Made by a program: the position numbers and the translations under genes. A stretch of 64,000 nt of DNA, from positions 5,726,485 to 5,790,484 of the forward strand of contig NW_015622542.1 of assembly GCF_000835495.1 (NCBI RefSeq). Reading direction: 5' to 3'. Numbering within the stretch: position 1 is the stretch's first letter; every line of letters starts with the position of its first letter. Below are positions 11,461 through 24,478 of this stretch, in pieces. The notes beneath the pieces were generated by a model. That model made no database searches, was not told the origin of the DNA, and saw only the letters and a list, made by a program, of their open reading frames with translations. This DNA is from Cladophialophora immunda (taxonomy: Eukaryota; Ascomycota; Eurotiomycetes; Chaetothyriales; Herpotrichiellaceae).

Positions 11461-11782
11461 CGACCACCAGGACATTAGACACATGAAAATGAAAGGATTG
11501 GGTTTGCACAGCGGACGGAAGGACGGGTGCCGCGGTTGCTATGGTAGGTCACCCGGTTGAGGCGGGTGAGGTTTATCATTCATTTACGGAGTACCTAGAT
11601 ACGGAATCTAGTTGGTGAGCAACGTCCCGATGTCATCACAGAAGCTACGCGGTAGCTGTAGATATAGCCAGCAGATGGCTATAAAATATAGCTAAGACGT
11701 TGCATCCAGATAAGGTCATACATAGCCTTTGCACTTTTTTACATTGTGCTGATTATTTATTTCTGCCCTCCGAGTCGCTCCC
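11461..11782. other. Intergenic, no supported gene
   Basis: No coding motif. The right part should hold the promoter of the SBDS-like gene at 11783. Confidence 0.4.
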
Positions 11783-12209
11783 ATGCCTGGGAACAACGAT
11801 TTCGTCTCCAAAGTCCACTTCAAAGGCAAGACAGACAGTTTTATCATCTTTGTCGAATCTCCACAAGATGTGGAACGCTGGAGAGAAGACAAGTCCATCT
11901 CCCTTACCGAAGTTGTCAAATCTTTCAAAATCATGGTAACTCACAAACATGGAGCACAAGGGCATCTGGATGGCGCTTCCAAGGCATCTTTGGAGAACGA
12001 ATTCGGCACCTCAGAAGAGAACGAGGTAATAAAGACGATATTGATGGAAGGAAAGATTCAGGATACACATGTATGTGGCAAAAAACTATGCATCAGTTTC
12101 TCAAACAAAGCTCGCTGACGAGATATTGTAGCGTCCAGAAAAATGGGGCACAACGAACGAAACAATGGGAGCGAAAGTCGCTCACCATGGCGGCGCACAC
12201 CCATTTTGA
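11783..12209 (+). CDS. SBDS N-terminal-domain-like small protein (Rtc3/Yhr087w type)
   Basis: Exons join(11783..12070, 12132..12209); intron 61 bp, phase 0. The product is 121 aa. VHFKGKTDSFIIFVESPQDVERW, then VTHKHGAQGHLDGASKASLE and ENEFGTSEENEVIKTIL, match the fungal family of about 110-130 aa proteins with a stand-alone SBDS N-terminal fold (yeast Rtc3/Yhr087w). The relation to the ribosome-maturation factor SBDS suggests an RNA- or ribosome-linked role, but the single-domain proteins are poorly understood. The C-terminal NETMGAKVAHHGG supplied by exon 2 fits the family and supports the intron. Confidence 0.8.
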
Positions 12210-13248
12210 ACGAAGCAACTTCAACCTCGGATGTTGGCCTAGGGGCCCCAGGACATTGCAAATGATTGGTGGACTTGACCCGACAACCTTCATAAAGACA
12301 GAAAGAATATGTTATCTGCCGTGTCGTTTCGGCTCTCAGTTCTCGGGGTTTGTGAGACCACACCATGTTTTTAGCCCTAATAGGTCTACCTCAGGTACTA
12401 TCGATTGCGTCAGGACAGTGTCCAACAATTCGCCCTCAGAGCCCAGAACAAGATCTTCTCATTCAATTCTGGGAGTCCTCTTTCGATCCCATTGCCAAAT
12501 TTCTAGATGTATCGGCCAGTGCGCTACCCGCCAGAGGGTTCGTGTTCGGAAGACTCGCAGCTTTTACGGCTTTCTTCTGACGCCAACGCGCAGTTTTAGC
12601 TACCTCAAAGCCGTTCTATATGCCCAAAAGAACCTTTCTGTGAAGGGCCCTGTTCCTTAACAACTTCATGGCGTTCGACAGTCGATAGCGTTCGACTCGG
12701 TCTACAGCTGGATATCGTGACAGAGCCACACCTCTGAGCATACCCGAGGAACAGAATATTGCTTGTCTCTGGTGACTACAGTGACACACTTGACCGACAT
12801 GCGCATGGAAACAAGGTTCTTCTCCGTGGAGGTACAGTGTTTCTTCTTCCAGACGAGGCTCAAGATCAAGATTTTGACTCTTTGGCAAGGCCGCACCAGA
12901 GGAGAGCACACCCGAATGGAAAAGAGTTATCGACCAAAGCGAAGCATCAACACCATAAGCTTGTCGTGTCATCAACTTCGGGCGTATGGCCTTGAGGAGT
13001 AGATGGATTCAAAAGTTGACCTGTGCCGCGTCTCATACTGCCAAGCAGAGCATCGTGGGGGGGCGGCTCATTTCGCTTGGTTCTCTTCGTGACGACCAAT
13101 AGGGGTACTATCATGAAAGTGCTTAAATCTCTGGAAATTCTACCAAGATATCAATAACTCTAGATCACTCTAGATAATCCCCTAGAGTCGTAGCTCTCGA
13201 CCTCTCCTTTATTGACAATATTTCAGCGACCAATCGCAATCTCAAACT
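12210..13248. other. Intergenic, no supported gene
   Basis: Several 60-119 codon frames overlap on both strands, with no motif I can recognise and no clear start or splice support. Confidence 0.45.
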
Positions 13249-13641
13249 TCATGCGTCGCCTACAAAAGATCCATTGAGGGTCGTCCTATCAATATAAGAT
13301 ACCACGATCTGTTTGGGAGTCGGCACGGCATGAAACAACGACATGGAAAGGCCAGAGCTTACCAAAACTCCGCAGCTAATATACTGTGCAAATTCCCATG
13401 TCGTGTCAAGAATAGCTCTGGTCCATTTGGCCAAGATGTTTCGACGAGATTGACGAAGTGAAGACCCATGTAATCGCTGACCGTCTTCCCGTTCTATATC
13501 TGGTTCCAGCCCTTCGTGCAGTAACGGACCCTGTAGCTCGGTAGGCGGGAGGGCGCATTGTACTATGGGGTGATTCTCATGGCTGTTCTGAAATGACGGG
13601 CTTTCGATCTGCACCAGCCATCTGAGCGTCTGACCACGCAT
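13249..13641 (-). CDS. Hypothetical protein, unsupported by homology
   Basis: From ATG at 13641 this is an isolated 130-codon frame with acceptable composition (HENHPIVQCALPPTELQGP; WTRAILDTTWEFAQYIS). I recognise no domain, signal peptide or membrane segment apart from one weak hydrophobic stretch near GVLVSSGLSMSLF. It may be chance. Confidence 0.2.
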   Translation of the reverse strand: MRGQTLRWLVQIESPSFQNSHENHPIVQCALPPTELQGPLLHEGLEPDIEREDGQRLHGSSLRQSRRNILAKWTRAILDTTWEFAQYISCGVLVSSGLSMSLFHAVPTPKQIVVSYIDRTTLNGSFVGDA

Positions 13642-13659
13642 GAAGCTGGTCTCTAGCAA

Positions 13660-14545
13660 CGTACTATTTCCGTGCTTACTACAGTCAACTCGTGTGGTGC
13701 TTCATAAGGCGGAAGTAGACGTTCTTGTATGACAGGCCTACAGTATACGTAGTAGAAGTTACTGCAAAAAAAAAGACATTCAGATCTTCGTCCTGATGCA
13801 GAAGCAGGCGCCACAACTACGCAACGTTGACATCATGAGACCCTGTTTGGAAAGATTTCAGCCCTCATTTTTGCAAAGCGTAATGTCGTTTCACAGCCAT
13901 AGGTATGGAGACACCGATGCTCCATGATTGATTCGCAATCAGTCCGGACCGGCCGGTAAGCACATGACTTGACGGTTAACTCCACGACGCCATCACTTCA
14001 TCTCATTCTTGTTGGCAGGGCATCATGCTTTCGACTTTAGAAAATGTGACAATTGCTGCCGTACATCACTTACCAGAGACGGCGTAGACTCAGTATCTGG
14101 TCAATCAGATGAGGGCCGCGCGGTCACAGCCGTGTTTGTGTTCCGGATAAATGGTCTGGCTGGAGCCCGCTAGTTAAGCGATATCTAGCAGTAACTGTTA
14201 CGCCACTTTATATTCAGAGGCCACCAGCGACATCCGTAGGATGACGAGGTATTCGCCGCGCATTCGAGATGAGTAAATTTCGACGACAGATTGTCAGCCA
14301 AAGCAGATCATCTCTGCCCTGTACGGCATCATGTATCCCTTCCTTGCCCAACTTCAACCACTGATTGATTGTATTAGATCAGGTTTCTCGAAGATCGCCA
14401 CCATGCGTTCCATACTCTCTTAACGTCTTGTAGACGGCGTGGGTATCAAAATCGTCGATAGCAAGCTCGTCGATCTCCTGCACGTGCCAATTTATTGTTT
14501 TACAGCATTTGGTCCGAAAGTCGACAATGAACCCAGCACACTGAT
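13660..14545. other. Intergenic, no supported gene
   Basis: About 0.9 kb with no long frame, no repeat and no RNA gene that I can see. The right end should include the 3' end of the mitochondrial carrier transcript. Confidence 0.45.
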
Positions 14546-16680
14546 TCATTCTAGTCCGAACATCTGCTTCGATTGTTCGTAGACCACGTATGTGACTGAA
14601 ACAGCAGGCACCACCTTGACAAGGTTCGGCGTGATCCCTCGGAAAAGCGCTGACAGACCCTCATTCCGTATCGTTTTCCGGGTGACATCAACAATACCGG
14701 TGTAGGTTGGAGGATGTACCGGCGTCCCCTGCGTCTGCAACCTAGTTCTCAACATGTTCAGCGGCCAGACGACGGAAGCGCCGAAAGCGCCGCTGAATGC
14801 TCCAATGGCAGCCGTCGCGACAGGTCCTGGTTTTGCGTCCTTGCCCTTGATTCCTAGTCTCTCGTTCCTGCGTATGACCCATTGTTTCGTGTACTCGAAC
14901 GTCGTCAAGTCCAAAGCGGAATAGGGAAACTGTCCCAAGATGCCCCACAATACACCACAGTAGAAAGACCGAATCCCTCCCGATTGCCACATTTTCTGAG
15001 CTGTCTGTGCAATCAGTTCCTGTCCGCGAACACCACCTTCCACCATCCTGCACTGGACCCGAAAACGGAGTGTGTCGACGGGATACGCCGCAATCCTGTG
15101 ACACTGTATCAGATCCTCAGAGATAACTTGAGTTTGGTCCGGCATATATCAGCATCACTTACTGTGCCAACACGCCTCCAAATCCTCCTGAGACAAATTG
15201 AGCCGTACGAGATATCTGAGACGGATCGCTTACACCCTGAACTTTGGTGAAGAATCTCTTAGCCCCCTATCCAGTTGTGGAGGTTAGTTGGTCTCAATAA
15301 TCATGCAAGTGTTTCGTCATCGTCGAACGAGACGTGGCTGTCGAGCTTACTTCATAAGTGCCAAATTTGATGGCTCCTTCGGGAAACATCTTCAGAATGT
15401 TCAGACCGTTGCCTAAAAATGTTACTCATTGAGAAACCTCTACACAAAACCGTGGAATGACAAAACCATACCTGCCCAGAGACTCCGAACACCACCCGCT
15501 TTCCAGAGAGCGCTCCATGCTGTTTGCAAAGAGAGCCATGCTTCTTTGCTTGCTTCGATTGGTTGACCACGGTACAGTTGATCAAGTGTGCCGTGCTTGG
15601 AGTTCGTTTGCCCGATCAAGAAAACCTTCAATCTATCCAACGGCGCCGTTACCGTGCGAGAAGTGGCACTGGCAAAGCCACCGCAGAAATAGTATTCTAT
15701 ACAATATAGCACCTCATTAGTCGGTGTTCAGTCTGATATGGAGTGATTTGAGACGCTGTTGAACCCCCATGAGGGCAAGGCTGGACAATGTGCTAGACAT
15801 CGATGGCTCGATGCGTAGTGGTATGTTACCTATATGTTTGATTTTGTCATGTAGCACGCCTATGTCACCATCGTAGCCGCTATGCAAAATCCGGGTGGAG
15901 GAACCCTCTGAGTCGCGCACCTTCTTCAACAATATTGGTGAAAACACGAAAAGGCCCCTGCAGGAATGTTAAACATGGTAGCAGTAATTTGTGCTCTGCC
16001 GCCAGGTGACTAACCTCCATTCCTCGAATGTTAAGGCTCGGCCGTCATGTGCGCCGGAGATTTTTTCCAAAAGGCTTCCGAATTTTTCTTGAGCCAAATC
16101 CGTGTGTGATCGTTCTAGATCTTCGCACAAAGCGGAAAGGGTCACTGTACCATCGCTGCTGTGGGAGAGATTCTTCACGATTGTCAGTAATGTGCAGATA
16201 CCTGCATCGCCAAAGGCAGTATCAAACTCACGTCGAAGGCGTATTTGAGATAAGCTTCCGCGTTGCTGAGAGACCCTGCGAAGTCTTCAATACATCAGCC
16301 ATTCGAGGCTTTCGAAGTCGACAAAGCACATGACGCTCAGTGGTCTTGAGGACATTGAAGATTGTGCAATTTGAACTTCGTCCCTGCGACTCCCACAAGT
16401 TATTTTGCAAGGATCGATCACTTACGAGATTTCGAAAGCCTTCCATCTCCATCCGCTCCCATTGACCTGAATGAGCTCTCAACTACGGTTTCCGACGAGG
16501 CGATGGCTGCTCGATCATTCAGCATACAGACGCAATGGCAGTAAGTGAGATATTGGACCGAATCTACTTACGATGTTCAATTCTCTGTAGACCTTGTTGA
16601 AAGTCCTGGAGTGAAAGCCATCCCTTCTTGTCCGCATCAAAGATCTGCCAGAGCCTTTCGACATCAAACTCTTTGGCCAT
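14546..16680 (-). CDS. EF-hand mitochondrial carrier (SCaMC/SAL1-like ATP-Mg/Pi carrier)
   Basis: Exons I can place: complement of 14546..15095, 15163..15266, 15351..15412, 15472..15696, 15830..15957, 16015..16158, 16232..16383, 16426..16509, 16572..16680. The N-terminus has EF-hand-like repeats (FDADKKGWLSLQDF; GADGDGRLSKS; SDGTVTLSALCEDL; AHDGRALTFEEW). The C-terminal part has three mitochondrial-carrier repeats with the Px[D/E]xx[K/R] signatures PLDRLK, PVDTLR and PLNMLR. This architecture is that of calcium-regulated inner-membrane carriers exchanging ATP-Mg for phosphate (yeast Sal1). Seven of the eight junctions join in phase. The junction 16426/16383 does not: it goes from phase 1 to phase 0, so either an indel is present or the true splice site differs. 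Confidence 0.75.
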
Positions 16681-17434
16681 ATGAGCGAGCTGGACGTCGT
16701 CGAAACTGCCGTGCTTAAAGAAGGATAATCCTCTGATGAGGCGATGCTGTACTGTTCGTGGTTTTGTTCGTGCGACCGTGAGCGTGTGGTAGAAGAGAGA
16801 CACAGAGGAAGAGAGAACCCCGAGGGCGCTATTGCACACGAGGCAACAGGAATACACTCGTCTGCGAATAATGAGTCGGACACAACAGTCCTAAGCAAGG
16901 GTTGATAAACAAATCATCTATTGCCACCCGTCAAAAGCAGGAAAAAGCTGGTCGTCGGCGGGTAATTGGGGCGTTCAGGGTCTCGATGTACTCTTCACTG
17001 GTCCGCCATAATTCATTTATGGATTCGAATCTGGCATTCTGGCCAAGTCGATATCGATCTCGACCATGACCCTATGCGCATAACGACCAATAGTGTTGGA
17101 AACAATGCGTGAGTGATGCTGAGATCCACCCTATGTGGGGCCTGTGGGTCAAGACCTGATTTCGACGTCCGAGGAATATGTACGGTATCAACCGGGTATT
17201 AAGGCTCGCGCGGATGAAAAGTCAGACGCAACCCGTTCCGTCAGAAATGCTGTGCGGTATATTCGACGGCGGCGCACGTCACTTCTCGCTTGGGAGGAAG
17301 CCATTAGTTTCCTACGCTCAGAATAAATTGAATGTTTGACCTCATCTTGAATCTTGAATCTGGTACATTCATTTTCTGCCCTCCACTTACCCTCTGTTTC
17401 CTCGGTTGTTCTTTTACGACTATCATCAACACAG
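16681..17434. other. Divergent intergenic region (carrier / Na-Ca exchanger)
   Basis: The carrier and the exchanger are transcribed outward from here, so it should contain both promoters. I see no additional gene. Confidence 0.45.
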
Positions 17435-19567
17435 ATGTATCCGGCTTTTCCAGGCTGGGTGGGAGCTCCGCGGGTTGCACTACTTGTCCTGGGGTTTATC
17501 TTGACTGTGCAGCTCGCTGCCGCGCAATCTACTTCTACGGAACAAATCCCATCAGCAGTAGAATTGGTTAGTGCCAATCTCCCTGAGAGAAGTCACCAAG
17601 ACGAACTAACCCAATAGCTTTCAAAGAGACCGCATTGTCGAGCCATAAACCATGTTGAAGATCAGTGCAACTTCTACGGCGCCTTTTGCAGTGAAGAAGA
17701 TGAAGGTCTTTTCTCATACCTCAGACTGTACTATTGCAACCTCTCAGGTGCAAAACCGCTCGCACTCGTCCTCGTCCTCGCCTGGATGATTGTCTTATTT
17801 GTCTCTCTGGGAATCGTTGCCGGCGACTTTTTCTCAGTCAATCTCAGCGTCTTAGCCAAGCAGTTGAATCTAAGCGATACTCTGGCGGGCGTGACTTTCT
17901 TGGCTTTAGGTAATGGGGCCCCGGACATCTTTTCAACGATGGCGGGCATGAGTCGGTCGAGTCATGCCCTCGCCTTAGGCGAACTTATTGGAGCGGCGGC
18001 GTTCATAACCTCAGTGGTTGCTGGTGCGATGGCCCTCATACGACCATTTGAAGTCGTCAAAGGATCCCTGGCTCGAGACATCATGTTCCTTTTGGCAACA
18101 AATTCGTTTCTCGTCTACGTCATGACCGACGGCCACTTGCGTCTGTGGCATTGTATGGTCATGCTTGTATTCTATCTCTTCTATGTGAGTGTAGTCTTGG
18201 GGTGGCATTGGTGGCGATTACACCATCCACGAGCAGACCTGGATCACGGCTCGCACGACGGCCACATCCCTTCACAAGAGGAAAGCGAGACGCGGCCTCT
18301 TCTCGCAGAACGAGACACCAGATCCTCGATTTCCCAGCGACTTCAATACGACGTGACGAGAATATCTGAACAGCGTCGGAGATCGCACATATTCGAAGAG
18401 GAATATGACGAGGGACGTTGGTATGAGCCGCCAGCCAAAGTGATTGACTATCGCTTCATCAATCAGCGCTTGATCCGCAGCCTGCACGATCATCGAGCTA
18501 GGTCAACCCCACCAAAGCATGCTTCTCGAAGAGGGTGCGCAGGAAACCCGCAGAGCTCTCATGAACACCATGACTGCACGGGAGACGAAATCATCAGCAG
18601 GCGATCAGAGAACGATGTCGGTGACGAGCTCCCTCGGAATGATCCTGCCAGCTCCCACGGATACTTCTACCGTTGCCTCAATACATTAGTCCCCAAAGTA
18701 TTCGACGGAAAAGGCACGGCAAGACTCTTTGCGTTCATTACTACCGTCATGACCGCCCCCATCTTTATGCTCTTGAAGCTCACAATTCCGGGGGCGGATG
18801 TTGATCCAGGGGCCGACAACAAAGACAGGGAAAACAGTCTGGTGGAACAGAAACCCTGGCGAAGATGGTTGTTGATCGTTCAGATCTTCCTTGGTCCCCA
18901 GTTTGTGCTTGCAACTGTGGCGCTTCTGCTTTCTCTGCACCCTCACGATATCTTCATACCGAGTATGAGTGTTCTTGGTTGCTCTCTTCTCCTTTGCGGC
19001 TTAGTCGTCCTAACAAGCACATCGGCGGAGAAACCCTCTTGGACCCGACTTCTCAATATTCCAGGTTTTATCGTCAGCATATGTTGGATAACCATCGTCT
19101 CAAACGAGCTTGTGGGCGTGCTGAAGGCGCTGGGCGTCTTTGGAGATATCTCGGAAGCAATACTTGGGCTAACTCTTTTCGCCATCGGCAATTCGATGGA
19201 CGATCTTGCTGCGAATATCTCGGTGGCCCGCCACGAACATCCTGTGATGGCTCTATCGGCATGCTTTGGTGGCCCCTTACTGAATACCTTGCTGGGTATC
19301 AGTTTGAGTGGGATCTTGGTTTTTGCCCAACAATCGATCAAAACACATCGAGTCACTCCAATCGACCTACACATTACGAAGGACCTTTTCATCACTTCCG
19401 GAATTCTGTTGGTCAATCTAATGGTGCTTACACTGTTGCTGGTGTGGACTCGAGGGAAGATGACTAGACTTCTCGGGTCTGTACTCATGATCGTTTGGTT
19501 GGCAGGGACAGTCACAAATGTGGTTGTGGTGATAACGTCTCCAGATCCCAAGCAGAAAACACGCTAA
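17435..19567 (+). CDS. Sodium/calcium exchanger family membrane protein
   Basis: Exons join(17435..17566, 17618..19567); intron 51 bp, phase 0. The product is 693 aa. Exon 1 encodes MYPAFPGW and a hydrophobic signal-like segment ending LTVQLAAAQS. Exon 2 starts with a Cys-rich lumenal stretch and then two clusters of membrane helices separated by a long charged loop (about residues 250-420). The two alpha-repeat signatures are GNGAPDIFST and GNSMDDLAANIS, the latter less canonical. The cysteine pattern before the first helix matches fungal CCX/NCX proteins (yeast Ydl206w relatives), thought to move Ca2+ or other cations across endomembranes. Specificity cannot be read from sequence. Confidence 0.85.
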
Positions 19568-22022
19568 AGGAAAGAACCTTGACAACGCTCTAGTGGTAGA
19601 AGCTCAATTAACAATCCTCCGTATGCCAATTGAACATCAAGTCCCAAATTCTCATCAGTGTCTTTGATGCCTTGGATACTAGTAACCTTGCTCTGAAAAT
19701 TCTCTCCTCGACCTGACTTAGGGGCCACCATCGGCTTTAGTCAATTATTTGCTGCTCTACCGTCTAGTTGGCGAGGTACTGGGCTTAAGATTCTATAGGG
19801 AGCCATGTCGACACCTAGCCCTCCCGATGTATAGAGGCTCACTTCCAAGCCGAGAGTCGGGAAAGTTGGCAAATTGCCGTCAAAACAGCCTGGATCAGCG
19901 CTTTTCCGAGGGGGTTTCGCTGTGATCGTCTTCTTCCAAGTCCACGTGGTCGGCAATGCTTCTGAGAGCTGCTATGTTCTCTGGTGCCTCTGGCGGCAAC
20001 GTCACGCTCGTCGTTGTACTCCTCGGCGCCCCAAGCTTTGACCCTAGCAACGTAAGACCAGCTACTAGGGACAGCTGAAGCCTATACTTTTTGACGAATG
20101 ACCTGCTCATCACCAAAACCTTCCTGAAGCCCAACATATTGCCCACTGCAGTATCTTTTGTGCAACTTTGTGATGAAGCGAATATTAAACTGTTTGATAG
20201 ATAAGTCGAGGTATTGTGTGGTGATGTTCCTGAAAATTTAGACAAAAGGAGCTGGTGCCTTGCTTTCGAAAAATCCTGAGCAATACGCACTACGGTTCGG
20301 CAAAGACTTGAAGCATCTGCACACCTAAATACGACATCTCATACAACCTATATCGCACCTAGGCTTTTACGGATGCTGTGAAGATCAACATGATGTAGTG
20401 ATGGGTCCACTATTGGAACGCTACGTGAACGGACCGGGATGGCGGCAGCTATAAGCGGAATAGATCACCAGTCTGATGGAGCCCTTACACGTTCCGGACG
20501 GAAGCGGGGTTGCTATGCAGAGGTTGCAATAAGCACATGGGTGGCTTTTATATCTAGTACTTCTGCCGTGCAAGATCTATTTCTGTATCATCGTGGAGAA
20601 TGGACTGTGCTGTTTTACGCAAACCCCGCGCGCTTCCCTAATCAGTACGACCACGCGACAAATAAGGATATAGCATTAGATTTGGAAACTTGGACTGCAA
20701 CAGGGAATTTGCCCGCGTTGATCTCACAAAACGTCACCAACACTAAGGTAGAGCGGGAGACTTGTCCATTGCCACGACCCAAGCCCGGGCGTCCACTGTT
20801 GGTAATACTCACAGGAGCACAAGATGCCACTGCTTGGTCTAGTAAGCTCGACTTTCTCAGCCTCGGATAATATAACGGAGAAGAAGCAAAAGATGTCCCT
20901 GCTGCGAAAACTGCAGACAGGTCAGACTTTCCAGCAGACTGAGAAGACGATGCTTTGCGCTGACCAGCCACAAGATGCGGAGTAAGAAATGGAATACGAC
21001 CTGGTTTCTTCCTCATCGCTGTCCTTGCCTTGACGCCTTCTTCCTTTCGCCGTTGATCCGATCATCATCGTCTTCACTATTCTCTGTGAAAAATTCTCCT
21101 GTTCTATAATCCTTCTTCATGATCATTCTCCAATGTACGGCCACGATACGGCCACGGCCAGTCATAACAGACCTCATACCGGAGATGCCTGTCCATCTTC
21201 TTTATTGTTCAGGTCGGCCTATTGGGACAATGTCCGTGAAGAGCAGAGACACCAAAAGTTCATAGAAGAGGAGGCTGGTGACACATTGCGGCCTGCACGA
21301 TAGGAGTTCATCCCAGGCGTTATTGCATAGTTGCAGAGCAGGTTGGCCGTAAACGACCCAGTCGTGCTAGAAGCTCGATCCTAGTTGCATACCAAGTAAT
21401 GCCAACTTCCTGCTGCTAGATACGCTCTTCATTCTTTTCGCCGAGTCAGGGTACGAGCCGCTCGAACCTAACGAGTCAGATTTGAAACTGAACAAACGTC
21501 CATACGCGAGCCTACCTATGTCAATCGCTTCGCAGGTTGTTTGGCAGACAATACACAATCTCGATCCCATGAGGTTTGCAACGCCCTGGCGAGATATGCT
21601 TCACATGATCGATACGTCTGCTGTCTCGATATCTTTGTCACCTTGCTGTCCTTATCATATCTGACCATATGCTTACCGATTATCTGCGCTCCGAAGCTCA
21701 GCATATCTCAAGCGCCGTCACCATGATCCTTGATAGATCCCAATGACGAGGACTTTGAATTGTTACAGGCGGCCCGACCAGTGAGGGTCGATGCCTGTCA
21801 ATCCGATTACTTGCCAAACACTTTCAAAATTCGTTTTATCGCCATGTCCACCAGGTGCACGACGTCACCGCTCGCCTTTTAGTGAAGTTTCCATGCATCC
21901 GCTTCTGTGAAGCTTTTCAACAGCCAGTATTAGGCACCATACTCTATCCACCTTTTATGCCACAAATCTGATTCTTGTTCCACCCTGGTACTACCACCCT
22001 TATGCTCGGAGGCTAGGTTAGA
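19568..22022. other. Long intergenic stretch with only weak ORFs
   Basis: About 2.4 kb. Possible small proteins are a minus-strand frame ending at 19895 (in-frame ATG; MSRSFVKKYRLQ, one hydrophobic segment LSLVAGLTLLGSKL, acidic tail) and a minus-strand ATG frame 20642..21016 rich in Ser/Ala. Neither has a recognisable domain. Otherwise I see nothing. Confidence 0.35.
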
Positions 22023-23480
22023 CTATAAGCTGCTCATCGAGTGGCCAGCAGGATTCTGCGCCGAGTCTTTTGCTTGTTAGCAAGCAGATCACAAAGAGCT
22101 TAATAAAGACTTACAGTCGATGGCCACGAAAGCTCGATCAACTTCTGGTAGAGCCTCTGCACAGTATTGTAATGTTTGAGCGATGTCATGTGCTTCACGA
22201 ACTGGAATGTGCTCGTCTAGCAGGAGGTCGAACTCGGCCCACACTCCATCTCCCATATGATAAGCATGAATGTTTTTAAAGCCTGCCACAAGCGGAGAGA
22301 AACGGTAAGCAAGGTAGGTGAGCTTCTTTTGTAGACGGCTGTCGCATGATGACCCACACAGCCTTATCGCGATCCCCAAGCAGGTGCCAGTCCAGTCGTA
22401 AATAACGTAGAGTGCTAACAATGTAGCCCCAGCTGGGTCGAACCACCATACACCAGTATACTTTCCAACCAAAGGAAATATCAAGGAGAGCGTGTTGAAG
22501 TATACGTCAGTTTTGCAGTCTTGGACCAGTGCCTGAACCTGCGTCGTCTTGATACGCATATAAGCTAGGCCAATCACCCCCTTCAGCACGACATTCGATG
22601 CTATCGCACCTATCGCGATAGCTGGAAGCGTAGCGACCTCATGAGGGCTGTGTGGTAGTAACTTTTGGACCGACTCCTGAAGGACTTGGATAAATGATAT
22701 GATCATGATAACGGAAAAGACGAGGATACCGATCGGTTCGAGGCGTCGTCGACCGACTGGAAATCTTCTTTCGAGGGCGAACAATCTCCAAGTCACTAAC
22801 CGGTTAGTACTCCAGACTATAGTCGTGCATAGAAAGTCCAGTGCCGAGTCGACGAGAGATGCAACCAGGGATAAAGAAGAGGAGGTCAAAGCCGCAATTC
22901 CCTTGGCCACAAGTAATAGGGTATTAGCCACCATGTTGACACTGATCGCTCTTCTAGCCTTTCGCGTTGCCCTTCTTCGCATCATCTGAAGGTCATCAGG
23001 AAGCAATTGCTCGACTCTTTCTGCCACAGTTTGGAGTCGGCCACTCCTCTCTCGGTGTGCATCGTTGTCGGGATCTGGATCCATACTGTCCATGATATCG
23101 GCTGCCATCGCACGGACTATCGTATCCACCTCAAACCAGTCGTCAAGCTTGCTGTTCTGTTTTAAGTAGAAGTTGCGAAGTTCCTTATTCTTCATCTCCC
23201 TGAGCTTCATAACTCAGTCAGACAATGAGATCAAGCCTTTGTAGAGATGACTGAGACTGACCTCTTCTGCGCTGGTACGATATCGCTCGAAGGCCTCGGT
23301 GTCTATACCTTCACGTAGCTGCTTTTGTAGTGCTAGCGTACGATTCTGGACTATCACCATGTCCACGACATCTCTGAACCGAGGGACTCGACGCATATAC
23401 CCTGGTTCGAGGTCTCCTCCGGGTCGTAAGCCATGACGGCTCAGGCTGCGCGCCGTCTGGAATGCTCTCTTGCGCACCAT
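22023..23480 (-). CDS. Cation diffusion facilitator (probable Mn2+ type)
   Basis: complement(join(22023..22072, 22115..23204, 23262..23480)), 452 aa, introns of 42 and 57 bp. The N-terminal cytosolic part (KNKELRNFYLKQN, LDDWFEVD) is typical of fungal CDF proteins. Six membrane helices follow. Metal-site motifs are DSALD in TM2 and DCKTD in TM5. DxxxD in both positions is the pattern of manganese-type CDF transporters (family knowledge). The C-terminal cytosolic domain ends EVDRAFVAIDSKDSAQNPAG. Predicted role: proton-coupled export or vacuolar/Golgi loading of divalent metal. The last 17-codon exon is the least certain part. Confidence 0.8.
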
Positions 23481-24478
23481 TTGTCGTGTAGATTCTCAAC
23501 ATTTGCTGTGCACACGACCTATCATGATGTCATTTAGAAGTAGGAGAGAATAAGTTTAGGGAACTTGTTCGCAATTACAGATCAACAGAACGAAAAGGTG
23601 CGAGTGACGAAAGGACTTACGAGACTTGGCAATATCGCTGGATCCATCTCTGCCATCCGCTTTGATTGACTTGTCTCATTACTTGTACATATGTGGGTAT
23701 CTAGATTGGCGATTCAAGATGCTCATGCTACCCTCCAACACGTAGTGTTAGCAGCAAGGACTTCAAGCAAGTGCTCCGTGCCGTCGACTCTTCTTTCAGC
23801 GACGTCATAAAGTAAATACCACGAAATCGTCACACTCCCACTAACAAAAACAAAAACAATACCACCACAGTACTACTGTAAAACCATAAGCAAAAAAGGC
23901 ATCTTGTCGTTGCTGCCGCACGGGCCGGGTTCGATGTCGTAGAACCAAGAATCGTCGGGATCCGCTTAGAGTGTGATTTGTACCTGTCTAGAGAGCGGGC
24001 GGTGATCGTGTGTCATCTCGAGAGTTACCTTGATACGAGTGCGCCTTCCAGACGACGAAAACGCACGAGATCGACAGGGACTGCACCCTTCAGATGAAGG
24101 CACAGCCTCAACCCTGACTAAGGCCGTAATGGCACACTCATCTCTCTCTGCCGCCATTACGACCAAGAGCGCCAGAGGTGGGTGGCTAACATGGCTGGGT
24201 AACTTCTAGGTGCCCCAGGGGGTACGAAACAAGTGTACAATGCTGCCTTGGGCTCTGCTACATAGTAGAGACGGGTACTGCGGCACGCCCGGTCCGTGGG
24301 TAACTTTCGGGAATTTTCAAACGTGGTCAGATCAAAAGGAGAAGGTGGCACCACACACTAGAATGACGCCTTCTTCCCAGAATATAGGTTGGCGTTATCT
24401 CTGGAATTTCGGGATCTTGATCACTCGGCGCCATCTCTCAGCGCTGTCAGAAGCAGCATCTATGCTTACATCGTCTTA
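23481..24478. other. Divergent intergenic region (CDF / histidine phosphatase)
   Basis: About 1 kb between two outward-facing genes. No additional gene is supported. Confidence 0.45.
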
